Position numbers and translations under genes: made by a program. From Microdochium bolleyi (taxonomy: Eukaryota; Ascomycota; Sordariomycetes; Xylariales; Microdochiaceae), in NCBI GenBank assembly GCA_001566295.1, contig KQ964247.1, forward strand, positions 3,472,001 to 3,536,000: a DNA stretch of 64,000 nucleotides. Reading direction: 5' to 3'. Of the stretch, positions 1-11,402 are shown piece after piece (position 1 is the first letter of the stretch; each line of letters opens with the position of its first letter). The notes beneath the pieces were generated by a model. The model saw only the letters and a program-made list of their open reading frames with translations, was not told the DNA's origin and searched no databases.

Positions 1-519
1 TACTTTCCTCCGTGCAGACGCCTCCTAGACCTGAGACAGGACATGTCAAATACCGTGGCTGGACAGCCACGATCGCATGCCAGTGTACAATTGACACAAC
101 ACCGAAAACACCCCCGAGCCGAAATGGCACAACAGAGCTGTCGACCAACAGAGAGACCTTGACTTTGGCTATCGGAGTAGCCCAGCGAAGTACCGCTGCA
201 GTGTGACCCTGGCCCACCTTTGCACTCCCGCCAGAAATCAGGGGTAGCTCTGGCCTCTCAAACAACCCCGGCCGGACCAGGAAGCACATCGACAACCCCT
301 CGCTCCCCCAACGGCGAGAAAGTACGACAGCAGTCCCCTGATCCCAGCAAATCCCTGGACAGCGCAGCACCACGCGGCAGAGAGACACCGACCCCGACTC
401 GTTGCGGTCAGTTGGGCCCGCCGCCGATCCAGTAAGGCGCGCACGCCCGTCCGTCTGGGCCCTCGAGTAGCACGAGAGGGAAACCCCCGAGAGCAAACAG
501 CAGCCGCGATACCTCGAAC
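1..519. other. Left-edge intergenic / promoter of AFI1
   Basis: No gene is supported here. Short open frames occur on both strands, but none has family resemblance or consistent codon bias. The stretch most likely holds the promoter and 5' leader of the AFI1 gene that starts at 520. Confidence 0.6.
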
Positions 520-3243
520 ATGGACGCGTGGCAGGCCACCCAGACTTCCCTACCCTTACGATCGATGCCCACCGGCTCCGGTCCTGCAAACAGCAGCAGC
601 AGCACCAGCAATAATCGTGCCTCCCTGTCGTCGTTTCCCTCGTCTAGATCGCCGTCGCTGCGGTCCACAGCCTCGCGGCCCTCGAGATCCCCACAACCCC
701 CGTCGCACCCTGCCGACCTGTTACCGTCCGCCGTGCCCGCCGGCACTTCGTACAACGGCAGCAACGCCCAGCTAGGCGCCATGGGCAGTCAACACAGAGC
801 AACGTCGTCCTCGCGGGACTCCCCGGCCGCAGCTGGCGGGGCCATGGCAGCGTCAAGACCACACACCCGCTCGCCGCGGCGGCTTCGGTCCCAGTACCCG
901 CGCTCCTCGATCGAGAACCACGTCGAGTACATTCTCGTCGCCTCGTTCGACATTGATCGGGGCCCCGTCATGGAGCACCAGTACCCGGTCGCCATCACCG
1001 GCGACGAGCACATGCTGGCCGAGCTCATGCTCCCCGACCAGGCGCACGCGCGCAACCAGGACTGGACCATCTTCTTCCTGCACAAGGACACGAGCCAGGA
1101 GGAAGACGAGGAGGAGCAGAAGGAGAAGGAGGCTCGGCGGCGGAGGAGGCAGCGCAGGAGGGATCGGGCGAATGGCATATTGCCAGCTGATGATGAGGAG
1201 GAGGACGACGAAGACTACGATGAGGAGGACGACGACGATGACTGGAGCGACGACGAGTCTACGACCTCGGAGCCAGAGGGTGGCGAGGGTCCGCCGTTGA
1301 TATATGTACTAAACCTGGTCAACACGAAGCACGACAAGACTGTCAAGAGAGGTGCGATTGTCAAGACAATGGCGATATGTACGAGGCATCCGTTCTTGCA
1401 CATCTACAAGGTTGGTCACGCAAATACCGCCAAAGAGCGGTGCTGTCGTTTGATGCTCGTGTGTGCTGACTCGTGGATATAGCCGTTATTGTTACTTGCT
1501 TTGGAAGAATACTTCAAGGCACCCGTGCCCGAGACACTCTCCATGCTGTACGAAGCAGTAAACAGCATGGACCTCTCGCTGATGCCAAAGCTTAGCTTGT
1601 TGGAGCGGAACCTTCTGCAGGCCAGCGACAACAAAGACCTGTTTGTGGAGAAGTTTGAGCAGATCATTCAGAGGAGGATGGCTCGTGGTAATGGGGCCAC
1701 AGAAAAAGGATCACCAGAAGCACCGAGAGGTGCCCCGAAACGACCAGCGATATCTCGCGCTGGCACGAAGGCGCATATTGAGGGGCAGTCGGCCTTCGCG
1801 GTGCCGCGCGACACCCATGAGTTTGAGAGCAGAGTCATGTATAAGGGCATCCCGATCCCCGTCAAGGTCCCGACGGCCATCATGCCTGAGACGGTTGGCG
1901 ACTTCTCGCTCGTAAAGCTGATTCAGCAGTTCTCAGAGCCTCACACGAAAGCGCCGCAACCTTTCAATGTGCATCCGCATCTGACGACCAATGGGCCGCT
2001 CACGCACCCCATCATCGTCCTCGCTAATGCACTACTGACACAGAAGCGAATCATCTTCCTCGGCCACAACATGCCGTCTGGCGAGGTGGCGCAGGCTGTG
2101 TTGGCAGCGTGCGCACTGGCATCGGGTGGTGTACTGCGCGGCTTCACAAGGCATGCGTTCCCATATACGGATCTGACAAAGATCGAAGACCTACTCAAAG
2201 TGCCAGGATTCATTGCTGGAGTGACGAATCCGACCTTCGAGATGCATCCAGAGTGGTGGGACTTGCTCTGTGACCTTCCCAGCGGCCGTATGAAGATTAG
2301 CAACAGGCTAGAACAGCTGCCACCTACCGAGGGCCTCTTGTACTTCCAGCAGCAGAATCCGGGGGCCGCGGCGCTGATCAATGGCCCGTCAACAGGCGAT
2401 CTGACTTCAGATACGGTGTTCATGAACGACATCCTGCGGAGCATTGCCACAAGGCAGGGAGAGCGTGTAGTCCGGGCCAAGTGGCGGGACTGGGTGGTCA
2501 AGTTTGCGCGCATAGCCGCAGCGTTTGAGGAGAGTGTCTACGGCGCCAGTGCTCTCTACATAGGGGGAGACGACGCCGACGCCAAGACGGTCGGAAAAGG
2601 TGGACATGGTTATGTCTGGCCGGACGAGAATGCGAAGCAGAAGGAGCTGGCTGGAAATGTGCACAGGATAGAGGGGTGGCGGAACACGAGGAGCTACTAC
2701 AGCTTCATCCAGGTAAGGAGACCTCCACGCACTTCCTCTTTCATTGCCATGATCGCTGACAGACGGCCGCAACCATAACAGGATCTGGCGCAGATATATA
2801 CCATCCGGCCCCTCAAGGGGCTCGACCTGCACCACCTGCACGACCGGCTGCGGACGCAGCGCCTGAGCCCGGCACAGAGTCGCGAGATCTATCTTTCGTT
2901 TGCGAAGAACGTCGTCTCGTACGACGAGATCTGCCTCCTCCTCACGGTGGCGCCCGAGTCGCACGGGGGACTGTTCTATCTGGCGCTGGGCCTGCTGCAC
3001 AAGGACCGGGACGTGCGGATCGCGACGGCCGAGCTGCTGGAGCGCATCAGCGAGCACGAGGCCGGGCAGCACTGGTGGAAGGGCCTGAGCAGGTTCGAGA
3101 AGCTCGCGTACCACCGGATAAAGAGGGATGCGGAGAGCGGGCCAGGAGGAGGGGACCAGCAGTGGCAGCAGAACCAGCATGGCTTTGGAGGGCCGGGGAG
3201 TGGGAATTATACAATCATGGAGGTTGACAAGAGGGTCAGCTAG
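520..3243 (+). CDS. AFI1: Afi1-like DENN/SPA-domain protein (Arf3-interacting, polarity)
   Basis: Exons are 520-1410, 1483-2712 and 2782-3243, with introns of 72 and 69 nt, giving about 860 residues; yeast Afi1 has a similar length. After a Ser/Pro-rich tail (residues 1-130), the segment VEYILVASFDIDRGPV (from residue 135) starts the docking domain of Afi1 for Arf3. That domain is interrupted by a highly charged insert (about residues 192-252) and resumes with IYVLNLVNTKHDKTVKRG. The SPA (stabilization of polarity axis) region follows. In yeast Afi1 binds the GTPase Arf3 at the plasma membrane and supports polarized distribution of Arf3; the same role is inferred here. The first intron has a weak GTTGGT donor, but the join HIYK-PLLLLALEEYF fits the family. 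The start at 520 is the first in-frame ATG; 5' support is lacking. Its nearest neighbour is unrelated in function. Confidence 0.88.
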
Positions 3244-4005
3244 AGCTGGCCTTGCGTTGCAGGCAATCCGAAACCAAACTTTCGCCGATTGCAGACTGAC
3301 AGGCAACATGAATGATATGAGAGCAGCGTGACTGTCCTTTTCAGTGAGTGAGGCCTGTTTTCCATCACGTCCCGAAGTGCTTTAGTCGCGAAGCGGAGCC
3401 GTGGGCAGAAGCGCGATACCGGCGGTTCGGAGAAGTACCGGCATTCGGGGGTTTGGGCGACCGGGGTTGCACAGTACTCTGCAGAACACTGTGCACTAGA
3501 GATGACGCCAGGGCCCGGAGCGGAGGAGGAGGGGAGGGGCCGCCGGCCGTGTGAGGGGTCGTAGTGGCGGCCAGCACAGTGGGCTGTGTGTTTGTTTGGA
3601 GAAAGAGCTCAGAGCTGAGAGCTGCATTGCATCACCCATGTGAGTGAGTTGGTGAGTGAGTGGGCTGGCTAGACCTTCCTCACCTGTCGAGGATTGCCAG
3701 TTGTTCAGAAACTTTCCGAAGCTAGGGCTCATTGGGCTTCTTCTTCTTTTTCTTCCTTCCCTTTCACCACATCACTCTGTGAACTTATCGCCCGGGAACC
3801 GCAATTGAGTGTCTCGTTCATGTTCAAGAGTGTGTTTCGGCCTGTGACGTCGACACTACCACATACCAGTCCAGCTTTACAACCTTGCTGCTTCCGACAG
3901 CCTCCGAGAGCTTCTTATCCGTCCTTGTCGTCGCAAGCACGCCGGCAACAATATTGCCTACCAAGGACACCACTTCTCCAATTCACAACATCCGCAAACA
4001 GCAAC
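3244..4005. other. Intergenic: AFI1 3' end and leader of the S-formylglutathione hydrolase gene
   Basis: No independent gene is seen. The second half is pyrimidine-rich (about 3735-3780) and is probably the promoter and leader of the next gene. An in-frame ATG at 3820 could extend that protein by 62 residues (see findings). Confidence 0.6.
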
Positions 4006-4899
4006 ATGTCGTTCGAGACCAAGGCCACGATCGCCAGCTTCGGCGGCAAGCTGCTCAAGCTCTCGCACGACTCCTCCACCACGGGTACCCCGATGGCCGT
4101 GAACCTGCACCTCCCACCCTCGGTCGCCTCCTCCTCCTCCGGCTCCTCAAGCAAGAAGGTCCCCGTGCTCATCTACCTCTCGGGCCTGACCTGCACGCCC
4201 GACAACTGCTCGGAGAAGGGCTTCCTCCAAGCCCACGCCGCCAAGCACGACCTCGCCATCGTGTACCCGGACACGTCCCCGCGCGGGGCCAACATTGCCG
4301 GCGAGGACGACTCGTACGACTTCGGCTCCGGCGCCGGCTTCTACATCGACGCCACTGCCGAGCCGTGGAGCAAGAACTACCGCATGGAGTCGTACATCAC
4401 CAAGGAGCTGCCGCAGGCGCTGTTCGCCTCGGGCGCGTACGGCGACGTCCTCGACAAGGACCGTGTCGGCATCACGGGCCACTCTATGGGCGGGCACGGC
4501 GCGCTGACCCTGTTCCTCAAGAACCCGGGCATGTACCGGTCCGTGTCGGCGTTCGCGCCGATCTGCAACCCAACGCAGGCGCCGTGGGGCGAGAAGGCGT
4601 TCGAGGGGTACTTTGGCAAGGGCGACAAGGACAGCTGGAAGTCCCACGACGCCACGGAGCTGCTCAAGAAGTACGCCGGGGACAAGGGAAAGCTAGACAT
4701 CCTGATCGACGTCGGCACGGGGGACAACTTCTACAAGCAGAAGCAGCTCCTGCCGGAGAACTTTGAGGCGGCGGCCAAGGAGATCGGCGCGGAGAAGGGC
4801 GTCAAGGTCAGGTACCAGCCTGACTACGACCACTCGTACTTCTTCATCTCGACCTTTGGTGAGGACCACGTTGCTCACGCAGCGAAGCACCTGGCATGA
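4006..4899 (+). CDS. S-formylglutathione hydrolase (esterase D family)
   Basis: This intronless frame encodes 297 residues. It hydrolyses S-formylglutathione to formate and glutathione, the second step of glutathione-dependent formaldehyde detoxification, normally in the cytosol. The alpha/beta-hydrolase nucleophile is visible as GHSMGGHGA with Ser160. The acid is in GTGDNF (Asp240) and the histidine in DHSYFF (His276). LTCTPDN, residues 61-67, is the conserved esterase D oxyanion loop, and SPRGANIAGEDDSYDFG is also characteristic. The ATG at 4006 is in a good fungal context (A at -3) and matches the usual family N-terminus. An ATG at 3820, in a poor context (T at -3), opens the same frame and would add an Arg-rich leader free of acidic residues, possibly a mitochondrial presequence. 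There is no functional link with neighbours. Confidence 0.95.
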   Translation: MSFETKATIASFGGKLLKLSHDSSTTGTPMAVNLHLPPSVASSSSGSSSKKVPVLIYLSGLTCTPDNCSEKGFLQAHAAKHDLAIVYPDTSPRGANIAGEDDSYDFGSGAGFYIDATAEPWSKNYRMESYITKELPQALFASGAYGDVLDKDRVGITGHSMGGHGALTLFLKNPGMYRSVSAFAPICNPTQAPWGEKAFEGYFGKGDKDSWKSHDATELLKKYAGDKGKLDILIDVGTGDNFYKQKQLLPENFEAAAKEIGAEKGVKVRYQPDYDHSYFFISTFGEDHVAHAAKHLA

Positions 4900-5677
4900 G
4901 TGGTGAAACTGTTAGGATGAGCCGGTTGTTATAGTTCTGGTTGCAGGACAAAAAGTAAATGTCAAAAGATATCTTCATGCAATTTTCAGGTGTGTTCATG
5001 TTTCGTGACTGGCTTCATGAATTCAGTCAACGTAGCGACAGTCAGACACGCCTGGCTGAATGGATCATCTGAGAAGGAGGGAAACACTCAATCTTGATGC
5101 TTGATCAAATTGGCTGCACAAAGCTATAAATATGATGCAGAGTGTCGCAATAGAATGGGTACTCACTAGTGATCTACTTCCTGATCCCCGATAATTTATG
5201 ATCTGTCTCACTTCCTAGGGACCTAGCCGATGAGAGCCAGACCGCCCAAAACTTTGCGTAACTTCCCTCCGGCGTCCCTGCGTGATTCTACATAGCGTGT
5301 TGGAGAAGATCTCAACTGTCGTGAGAATCATTGGGACTGGAGGGGTCGTAGCGGCTGTCTGGTTCATATAGCAGGAGAAGGACTGGGTCAGGTGTTGCCA
5401 GTTAATGAGACCCAGATCATACTTTAAGGCGGAGTGTGCAGCCGGTGTTCGAATAGCAGATCTCTGAGCACTTGTTCCTGTTTTACACGAAACATCAGCC
5501 ACGATCGTTGTGAGAAACGTGCTATGACCTGACAGAAGGCCCCATCATCGAGGGCGGGGTGTATGCAGCATATGCAGGAAATATAGTGGAAGGAGTTGCT
5601 AAGGGGCCCTCGTGGGACCATCAACGTTGCCTCAGGCTGCAGACCAAGTAGGATTTAATTCAAGAAGCTTAAGATAC
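4900..5677. other. Intergenic, no gene seen
   Basis: This stretch holds the 3' flank of the S-formylglutathione hydrolase gene and the probable 3' flank of the minus-strand secreted-protein locus. No open frame here has recognisable protein character. Confidence 0.55.
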
Positions 5678-6092
5678 TCACACGCGTGGGTAGCAATAGA
5701 AAGGCTCCCCATCAGGAGCAAATGTCGCCGCTCCTGGTTGAAGCCAAAGGGCATGTCGTGGCAGGTGTTGAGTGCATATCTGCCGTAGATGCAACCGCCT
5801 GTGGCGTTTGGGCCATGACAGATGAGGACCTGTGTGAGGGATCTCGAATCAGCATGGACAATGGATTGCCTCGTACTGGCCACCAGCTATCTACATTTCC
5901 CGAAGAGGCATGGGCAGCAGCTTCGTCTGATCCCACACTTGTAGTCTGGCGCAGGCGAGGAGACAAACAGATAGTTCACATGGACTTACACCCCCGGGGC
6001 TGTGTCTTCAAGAGACTCTGGTCTGTTGGCATGGCTATGGCTGAGCCGCAGCCCAACGTGAGTAGGCTGAGAACTGCGTTGCTGAGATGCAT
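5678..6092 (-). pseudogene. Small secreted cysteine-containing protein, frameshifted
   Basis: On the minus strand an ATG at 6092 starts a clear signal peptide (MHLSNAVLSLLTLGCGSAIA, cleavage near residue 20). Exon 1 probably ends near 5992 at a GTGTAAGT or GTAAGT donor, and exon 2 starts near 5875. Exon 2 reads VLICHGPNATGGC, then CHDMPFGFNQ. This is the pattern C-x-G-x-N-x-T-G-x-C ... C-x-x-L/M-P-x-x-F seen in many small secreted fungal proteins. The expected continuation, ATFAPDGEPFYCYPRV, follows at once but in another frame. The break lies at about 5728-5733 and looks like loss of one base. Without the shift the spacing from the Cys to the Pro-Asp pair matches the family exactly. It may be a decayed gene, an allele or a sequencing error. 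A possible further donor (GTGAGT) lies just after the last motif. The function is unknown; this family is found among apoplastic and effector-like proteins. Confidence 0.45.
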
Positions 6093-9000
6093 CTTGCTCG
6101 GGTCAGGTCCTCGTTGATGTTCCAAGCGATCGATCGGCCTTGGTTGGCATCGGAGTTGGTGAGACGCGGCCACTGAGCACATTCCATCGCGGAGCATCGA
6201 GGGCCGGGCAGATCGCACCTTCCTTCATTATTGCTCACAAAGAAAAGCAGGCACGAGCCTTCCGTGTCATCCACAGTAGGCAAGCACGCGTTTGGATTGA
6301 TGTTAAAGCTTTCGAATGGTCTTCTCTCCTGGCTGCTTCTCCCATCCATCCTCAGCTTCCATCATTGTCCTCGTCCTCCATCATCCCCACCCTAGATCGT
6401 GCTCAGCATCACAAGACTTCTTGATCCCAGCTGAACGTCCATTCCGCTCTTCATCGAATCCCACTCGCTGCCGTCTGTGATCACTCGGCCTGGCTTCGTG
6501 TCCAGACGCGAAGTGGCATCCTCACCAACCTCCAGACCACCTGATCTGTGTCCTCAGACCCTTCCAGATTCTTGAATGCGCTTGCTCATGAGCGGCATCG
6601 CTCCCGATAAGAGGCAGTCGTCTGGTGGTACGTCATCATTGGGCTCTGGTTTCTCGTGACGATTTTGAGGATCATCGTCTAGGCCTGTCAGCTCACGCTA
6701 ACAGTTCCATTTCCCTGCCCGAGGTCCGCTTGTGCCTCAATCCATCTTTCAAACATCAGCTGCCTCGGCTATCGACAGACAACCAGAAATGCAGTCATGC
6801 TTTGGGGTCCAGCTCCACAGCTAGACATTGTGGGCTTGAACGTGACCTTGCTTTCCAAAGGAAAAGGTGGGATGAAGAAAAGTTCTTAGCTGAGCGCGTG
6901 TAGCTACGAAGCTTCGGCCGAGTAGCTCCGTGCAATGATGATACCTGTTACGATCTTCACCACAAGCCGTTAGCCTAGCTAACGCACACACTTTTCACCC
7001 CCAGGTGCCGACTTGAAGTCAGCGACGGGCGGGAGTGTGATCCGTGAGCATGGCAAAGAATGCAATGGTTGGTGGAGCATGAGCTTGGCAGATTATATGG
7101 GAGATACTTACCTTCTTCAGTTTTGGAGGACGAAAAGTGGAAGAGTGATGACGGAGGACGCGGCGAGCGAGCCCAATATATATGGTTTTTTTTTTTGTCT
7201 TGACATGGCCGTGCTATCCGATTGTTCGCAATCTGTGTATCTGAGGCAACCCAAGTATGCTCCCGAGGCGGCTTAATCCGCCCTACAACCACGTTTTCTG
7301 ACTGGTGTACCAAGTAAATGTCCATCGTGGATGGGCCACAAGTAGCGATCCACAACTGCAGCATGTCAACATGCAGAGGACTCGGCCTGACAGGAACAAT
7401 AACCAGCACGAGTCAGTTGAGTCCAGTGCACGCGTGCTGCAGATTGCGTTTCAAGAGAATCACGTAGTGCCGAGATGATGATAATAATCAATGTTCGCTG
7501 AGGTGATGTCCTGCCCTCAGAGGACAGGCCGAGTGCACCTTGACATAAGGGGAGTATCTTGCCATGGTCCTGAAGCCGAGTCACTTGGATCTACGAAAGT
7601 ACCGCCCATGTTCACCACCACAAATTCCATGCGGAACTACATTTCTGTGTTGCTGATCTTCACTCCCACAGTCTTGCAGAAAGGGAATATCGGTGCATGA
7701 GCGAAGCTGCGCTCCAGATTACTTGGGTGCCAGGAGAGACACGACTTTGTTCCTCCTTCTGATTCTATGTTGAGGCATATATGGACCGGATACTAGCGCC
7801 TGGGTCCATGAAATTCCGGGAGCAGGCGAACGGGGAAAGAAGCCAGAAGGAAACCCGGACTAATCGTACTTTTCAGAAGCAACTGCACTCACATCGGACC
7901 TCGGAAGCAAAGAGCTCACGCCGTGTGGAATAAGGGTCCGAAGCGAAACGTGTTGTGGTTAAGACGGCAGAGCAGCACCGTGCCTCCCACACAGCAAAAG
8001 ACCTGGCTTGGCCCCGGGAAAAGTTTGTATATGTCCGGCCAAACAAGAAGCGAAAGACTGTCATTTTGGCCAATACGTTGTCAATCTCCGCAGGCTCAGC
8101 AGGCCACTTACACGTTTCATACTCCCTTTGATGTGGCCTTATCCCGGCCAGGCTGGACAGTAGCATATCTAGCTGCCTAGATAGCTCTGGCTAGCGGCTT
8201 CTATGGCCGAGGATAAGAGGCATTCTACTGCTTCTGCTACTCAATGATTCGTCGTTTGGTGTCATATGGCCGGAGATGGAGTCCGGTCCCGGTTTGCGCC
8301 ACAAATTACGATGGGACTCTAACCTTACGAGCGGCAAGAGCGGCACTGCCAGGCGAGAAGCCAGTCGGAGGCGCATCTTGGACCTACCCAAAACACGTGT
8401 CGTGGCCGCGTGGCCCGGGAGGGCAGTTTCCGAGATGCCTGGAAAAGCACAGCAACGGTCCATTCCACGGTCGGGTTTGCCGCTGGGCTCTGTCTCGGAG
8501 ACGCTTTCTGAACAAGACATGATCTTTTCTGGAAGTGTCTGATATCGGCCTCGCAGGCTACAAGTGGATGTTTACCCTCGGGGACTATGTCGCAGATGTG
8601 TGGTCTTGACCGCCCGAGTCCTGCTTTCAGTTTGCGTGACCACTATCGTCTGTTGGTGAGTCAACTCCCAACAGCGTCTCGCGATATCAACCACGCCGCG
8701 CAGGCTAGCCGCCCAGTGCAAGGCAGACCAACTTCAACCTGCTCAGAAGCCAATAGTTCCACACTTTCCTTTGCCAGTGAAGGATGCCACGGACAGTGAA
8801 CCTTGCCGTGGAGCAGGTCTAGCTGAAGCTTAGCTCTGGCGTGCCCTGCCAAGCACGAATGACACGAGGCACTTTTCCGAGGTTGTCAGACAACCAAGGG
8901 CCTTACCGTAGGGCAGAGAAGAGAAAGGCTGTTATCACATGGCCTTGCAGCGGCGTGCTCCGTTAGCTCCTTGTTTGGGGAGGGTCTTCAGCTGCTGTGG

Positions 9001-9696
9001 CGGCATTCGAGGCGCACCTATACGCAGGCGGTGCTCCAGCACAAAGAGGATGTTGTGAGTCCTGATTGGCCGACCCGGGGAGCTGGATACCTTGCCCATG
9101 CATGCTTCAGCCCGCCACATGCTCGGAGCTGCAGCAAGATGACCTAGCTTGCTTGAGACGGGCTGTGCTGCATTCCAGAGAGCCTAGAATTGGACGATCT
9201 TGACAGGGGCGTTTTCCCGGCGGAGTGTATGCGGGTTCCAGCCCAGCCAGGGACGAGACGGGTTCAGCTAACCTCAAAACGCCAGTAGCATATTGAATAC
9301 GCGAGTTTGCCAGTTGTCTCGCATGGCAATAGCGCAGCTTTTTCTCCGTTCGGACTATACTCCGGGCGGTGCATCTGTGAGTGACTAAGTGGCTACGGTA
9401 CCGATGTCCCGAAATGGAAAGCCAGCGCCAGGTCGAGGCGGAGGCAGAGGCCTGGTAGATCGGGGATCCCAGTTGGAATACCTCCATTTGTGGGAAGAAG
9501 CAGGTCTAAGAGCCCGCTGTCGTGCCAGATGGGGACTCCAGTAAAGGAATTTGTATATAAACACCCGAAGCCATCGATCGTTACTGCAAATAGGTCCTGT
9601 GATACCTGCTTATCATTAAACGCTTCCCTTATGTGACAACTCAAACTATTGACTATCCAATCATCCCACGCACCTTGCGATCCTAGCAGACATACC
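6093..9696. other. Gene-poor 3.6 kb interval
   Basis: I see no supported gene. Open frames of 70-145 codons occur on both strands (for example 6975-7409 minus, 9107-9487 minus), but none shows a signal peptide, domain, splice-supported extension or coding bias. The last few hundred bases are presumably the promoter of the prenyltransferase gene. Confidence 0.5.
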
Positions 9697-10770
9697 ATGG
9701 ACACGATACCCGAAAAGCAGCAATACCACGATGCCGAGCTCGGCTCCAGCGGCAGCCTCCTCCCCAACGACGAAGCCTCAGCCCTCCTAAGCCCTCGACT
9801 TCCACCGAGCAGCAACACCAAACCTACCAAGTCTCCGCTCCAGTACCTGTACACGCTCTACATGTTCACTAGGAGTGACTTCAAGACCGTCATCATCCCG
9901 CAGAGCATCTTCGCTCTCTGCGCCGCCTCAAGAACGGAGTCCTCACCCGCGGCCAGGAACATGCCCTCCTTCATCATCCGTGTAGCGTTCATGCTCCTCT
10001 GGCTCTGGCTACACCTCATAGTCGAGAACGTAGCCAACCAGCGCCTCGAGGCCTCCGTGCTCGAGGACGCGGCTAACAAGCCCTGGCGCCCGATCCCCTC
10101 CGGCCTCATCAGCCCGCGGCAGTCCCAGGCCATCCTGCGCTACGCCGTGCCGCTGTGCCTGCTCGCCAGCAGCAGCGTGGGCGGGATGCCGCTGCTGCTG
10201 CCCAGCGCCACGCTCATGGTCTTTGTCTGGCTGTACAACGACCTCGACGGGAGCGCCGCGGGCCCGCTGCAGAGGAGCGCGATCAACGCCGCGGGACTCG
10301 CGTGCTTCGGATGGGGTGCGCTCGCGGTGCTGCTCTCGGGAGAAGGGCTCTTCTCGGCTGCCGGTGCTGCCACGATCAATGAGCACGGCGGCGGCGAGAT
10401 CCTCCCGCGCACGCTGCAGCTCTGGATCGCCCTCACCGCGCTCGTCGTCTTCAGCACCGTGCACGCCGCCGACTTCCCGGACGTCGAGGGCGACCGGGAG
10501 CGCGGGCGGCAGACGATGCCGCTCGTCTACGGCGAGGCCGCGAGCCGCTGGGTACTGGCTGTCGCCGTGCCCGGCTGGTCCGTCGCCAGCCTGCTGTTCT
10601 GGGACGTCGCGGTGGGTGTGTATTGGGTTGCGCCGCTGCTCGTGGCGGGCTGCATGGCGAGCCTGACAGTGCTGCGCAGGGACGACCACGGCTCGGATGA
10701 GGGGGTGTGGAAGCTGTGGTGTCTGTGGACCGTGACGCTTTTTGTGCTGCCACTGGCCGGGTCGACTTGA
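9697..10770 (+). CDS. UbiA-family integral membrane prenyltransferase
   Basis: This intronless frame encodes 357 residues and starts at the ATG in ACCATGG at 9697. After a soluble N-terminus of about 50 residues it has several hydrophobic segments (around 92-110, 145-182, 195-215, 238-258, 285-325 and 338-354). The second Asp-rich motif is DFPDVEGDRERGRQ (residues 259-272). The first motif is a variant: NQRLEASVLEDAANKPWRP (residues 114-132) in place of the canonical NxxxDxxxD. UbiA enzymes move a prenyl group from a diphosphate donor to an aromatic or other acceptor in a membrane, using magnesium held by these motifs. The substrates cannot be inferred. No terpene cyclase, P450 or polyketide synthase gene lies nearby, so this is not an obvious meroterpenoid cluster. 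NKPWRPIPSG is shared with fungal UbiA-like proteins of unknown role. Confidence 0.85.
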   Translation: MDTIPEKQQYHDAELGSSGSLLPNDEASALLSPRLPPSSNTKPTKSPLQYLYTLYMFTRSDFKTVIIPQSIFALCAASRTESSPAARNMPSFIIRVAFMLLWLWLHLIVENVANQRLEASVLEDAANKPWRPIPSGLISPRQSQAILRYAVPLCLLASSSVGGMPLLLPSATLMVFVWLYNDLDGSAAGPLQRSAINAAGLACFGWGALAVLLSGEGLFSAAGAATINEHGGGEILPRTLQLWIALTALVVFSTVHAADFPDVEGDRERGRQTMPLVYGEAASRWVLAVAVPGWSVASLLFWDVAVGVYWVAPLLVAGCMASLTVLRRDDHGSDEGVWKLWCLWTVTLFVLPLAGST

Positions 10771-11402
10771 ATCTGACAAACCATCTCCTATTGGAGGAGT
10801 GTGAAGTTTGCTTCTGCATTTCTGCAAGCGTGGTGTCCGAGTGTCGTTCGAGGGTTAGCATGTTAGCGTATGGCATTGCATATTCCTGTAGCACGATAGT
10901 GTGAGTACCAAAATTCGATACTAGATGATATCGCCACACAAGAAAGTCCTGCTAGTAGTGTACAATGCTGTGGCCAGCCTGGTACGAGACGATGCCAGGT
11001 GTCAGTCAGGGCTCAGTCAGTCCGTAGTGGTATCATGCCTTTAGCTTGAGATGACGACGATCACGACGTACTCAGGCGAGCTGCTCCAGGTCAGCAACCG
11101 AGTCTGTAGGCCACTCATGCTTGGCGGGTGCTTCGCTCAGAACCCGTCGAATCCAGCAGAGACGGCAACAGTGGTGTGTATCATGTCGGGAACAAGATGA
11201 TGGATATATGTATGTGTATTTCCCATAATGAACCACTAACGCCTCGCTTTTTGTCTCTTAATGTGATCTTTGTCTTCTCTACTTGAGGCGGTCAGTGAAC
11301 CTGGCTCGTAAAGTGGTATCCTGTAATTCGACACGCATCCAACGATGATGGCCTGTTTGTTTTGGCCGGTAGGCCGCACCGTTGCCTTCCGTCAAGCGCA
11401 GT
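10771..11402. other. Convergent intergenic region
   Basis: This is the space between the 3' ends of the prenyltransferase gene (+) and RPB6 (-). It is expected to hold both 3' UTRs. No further gene is seen. Confidence 0.6.

Noticed and set aside
9697..10770. Secondary-metabolite gene cluster around the UbiA prenyltransferase
   Set aside because: Neighbours are RPB6, TFIIIA and a broken secreted-protein gene. No polyketide synthase, terpene cyclase, P450 or cluster regulator is nearby.
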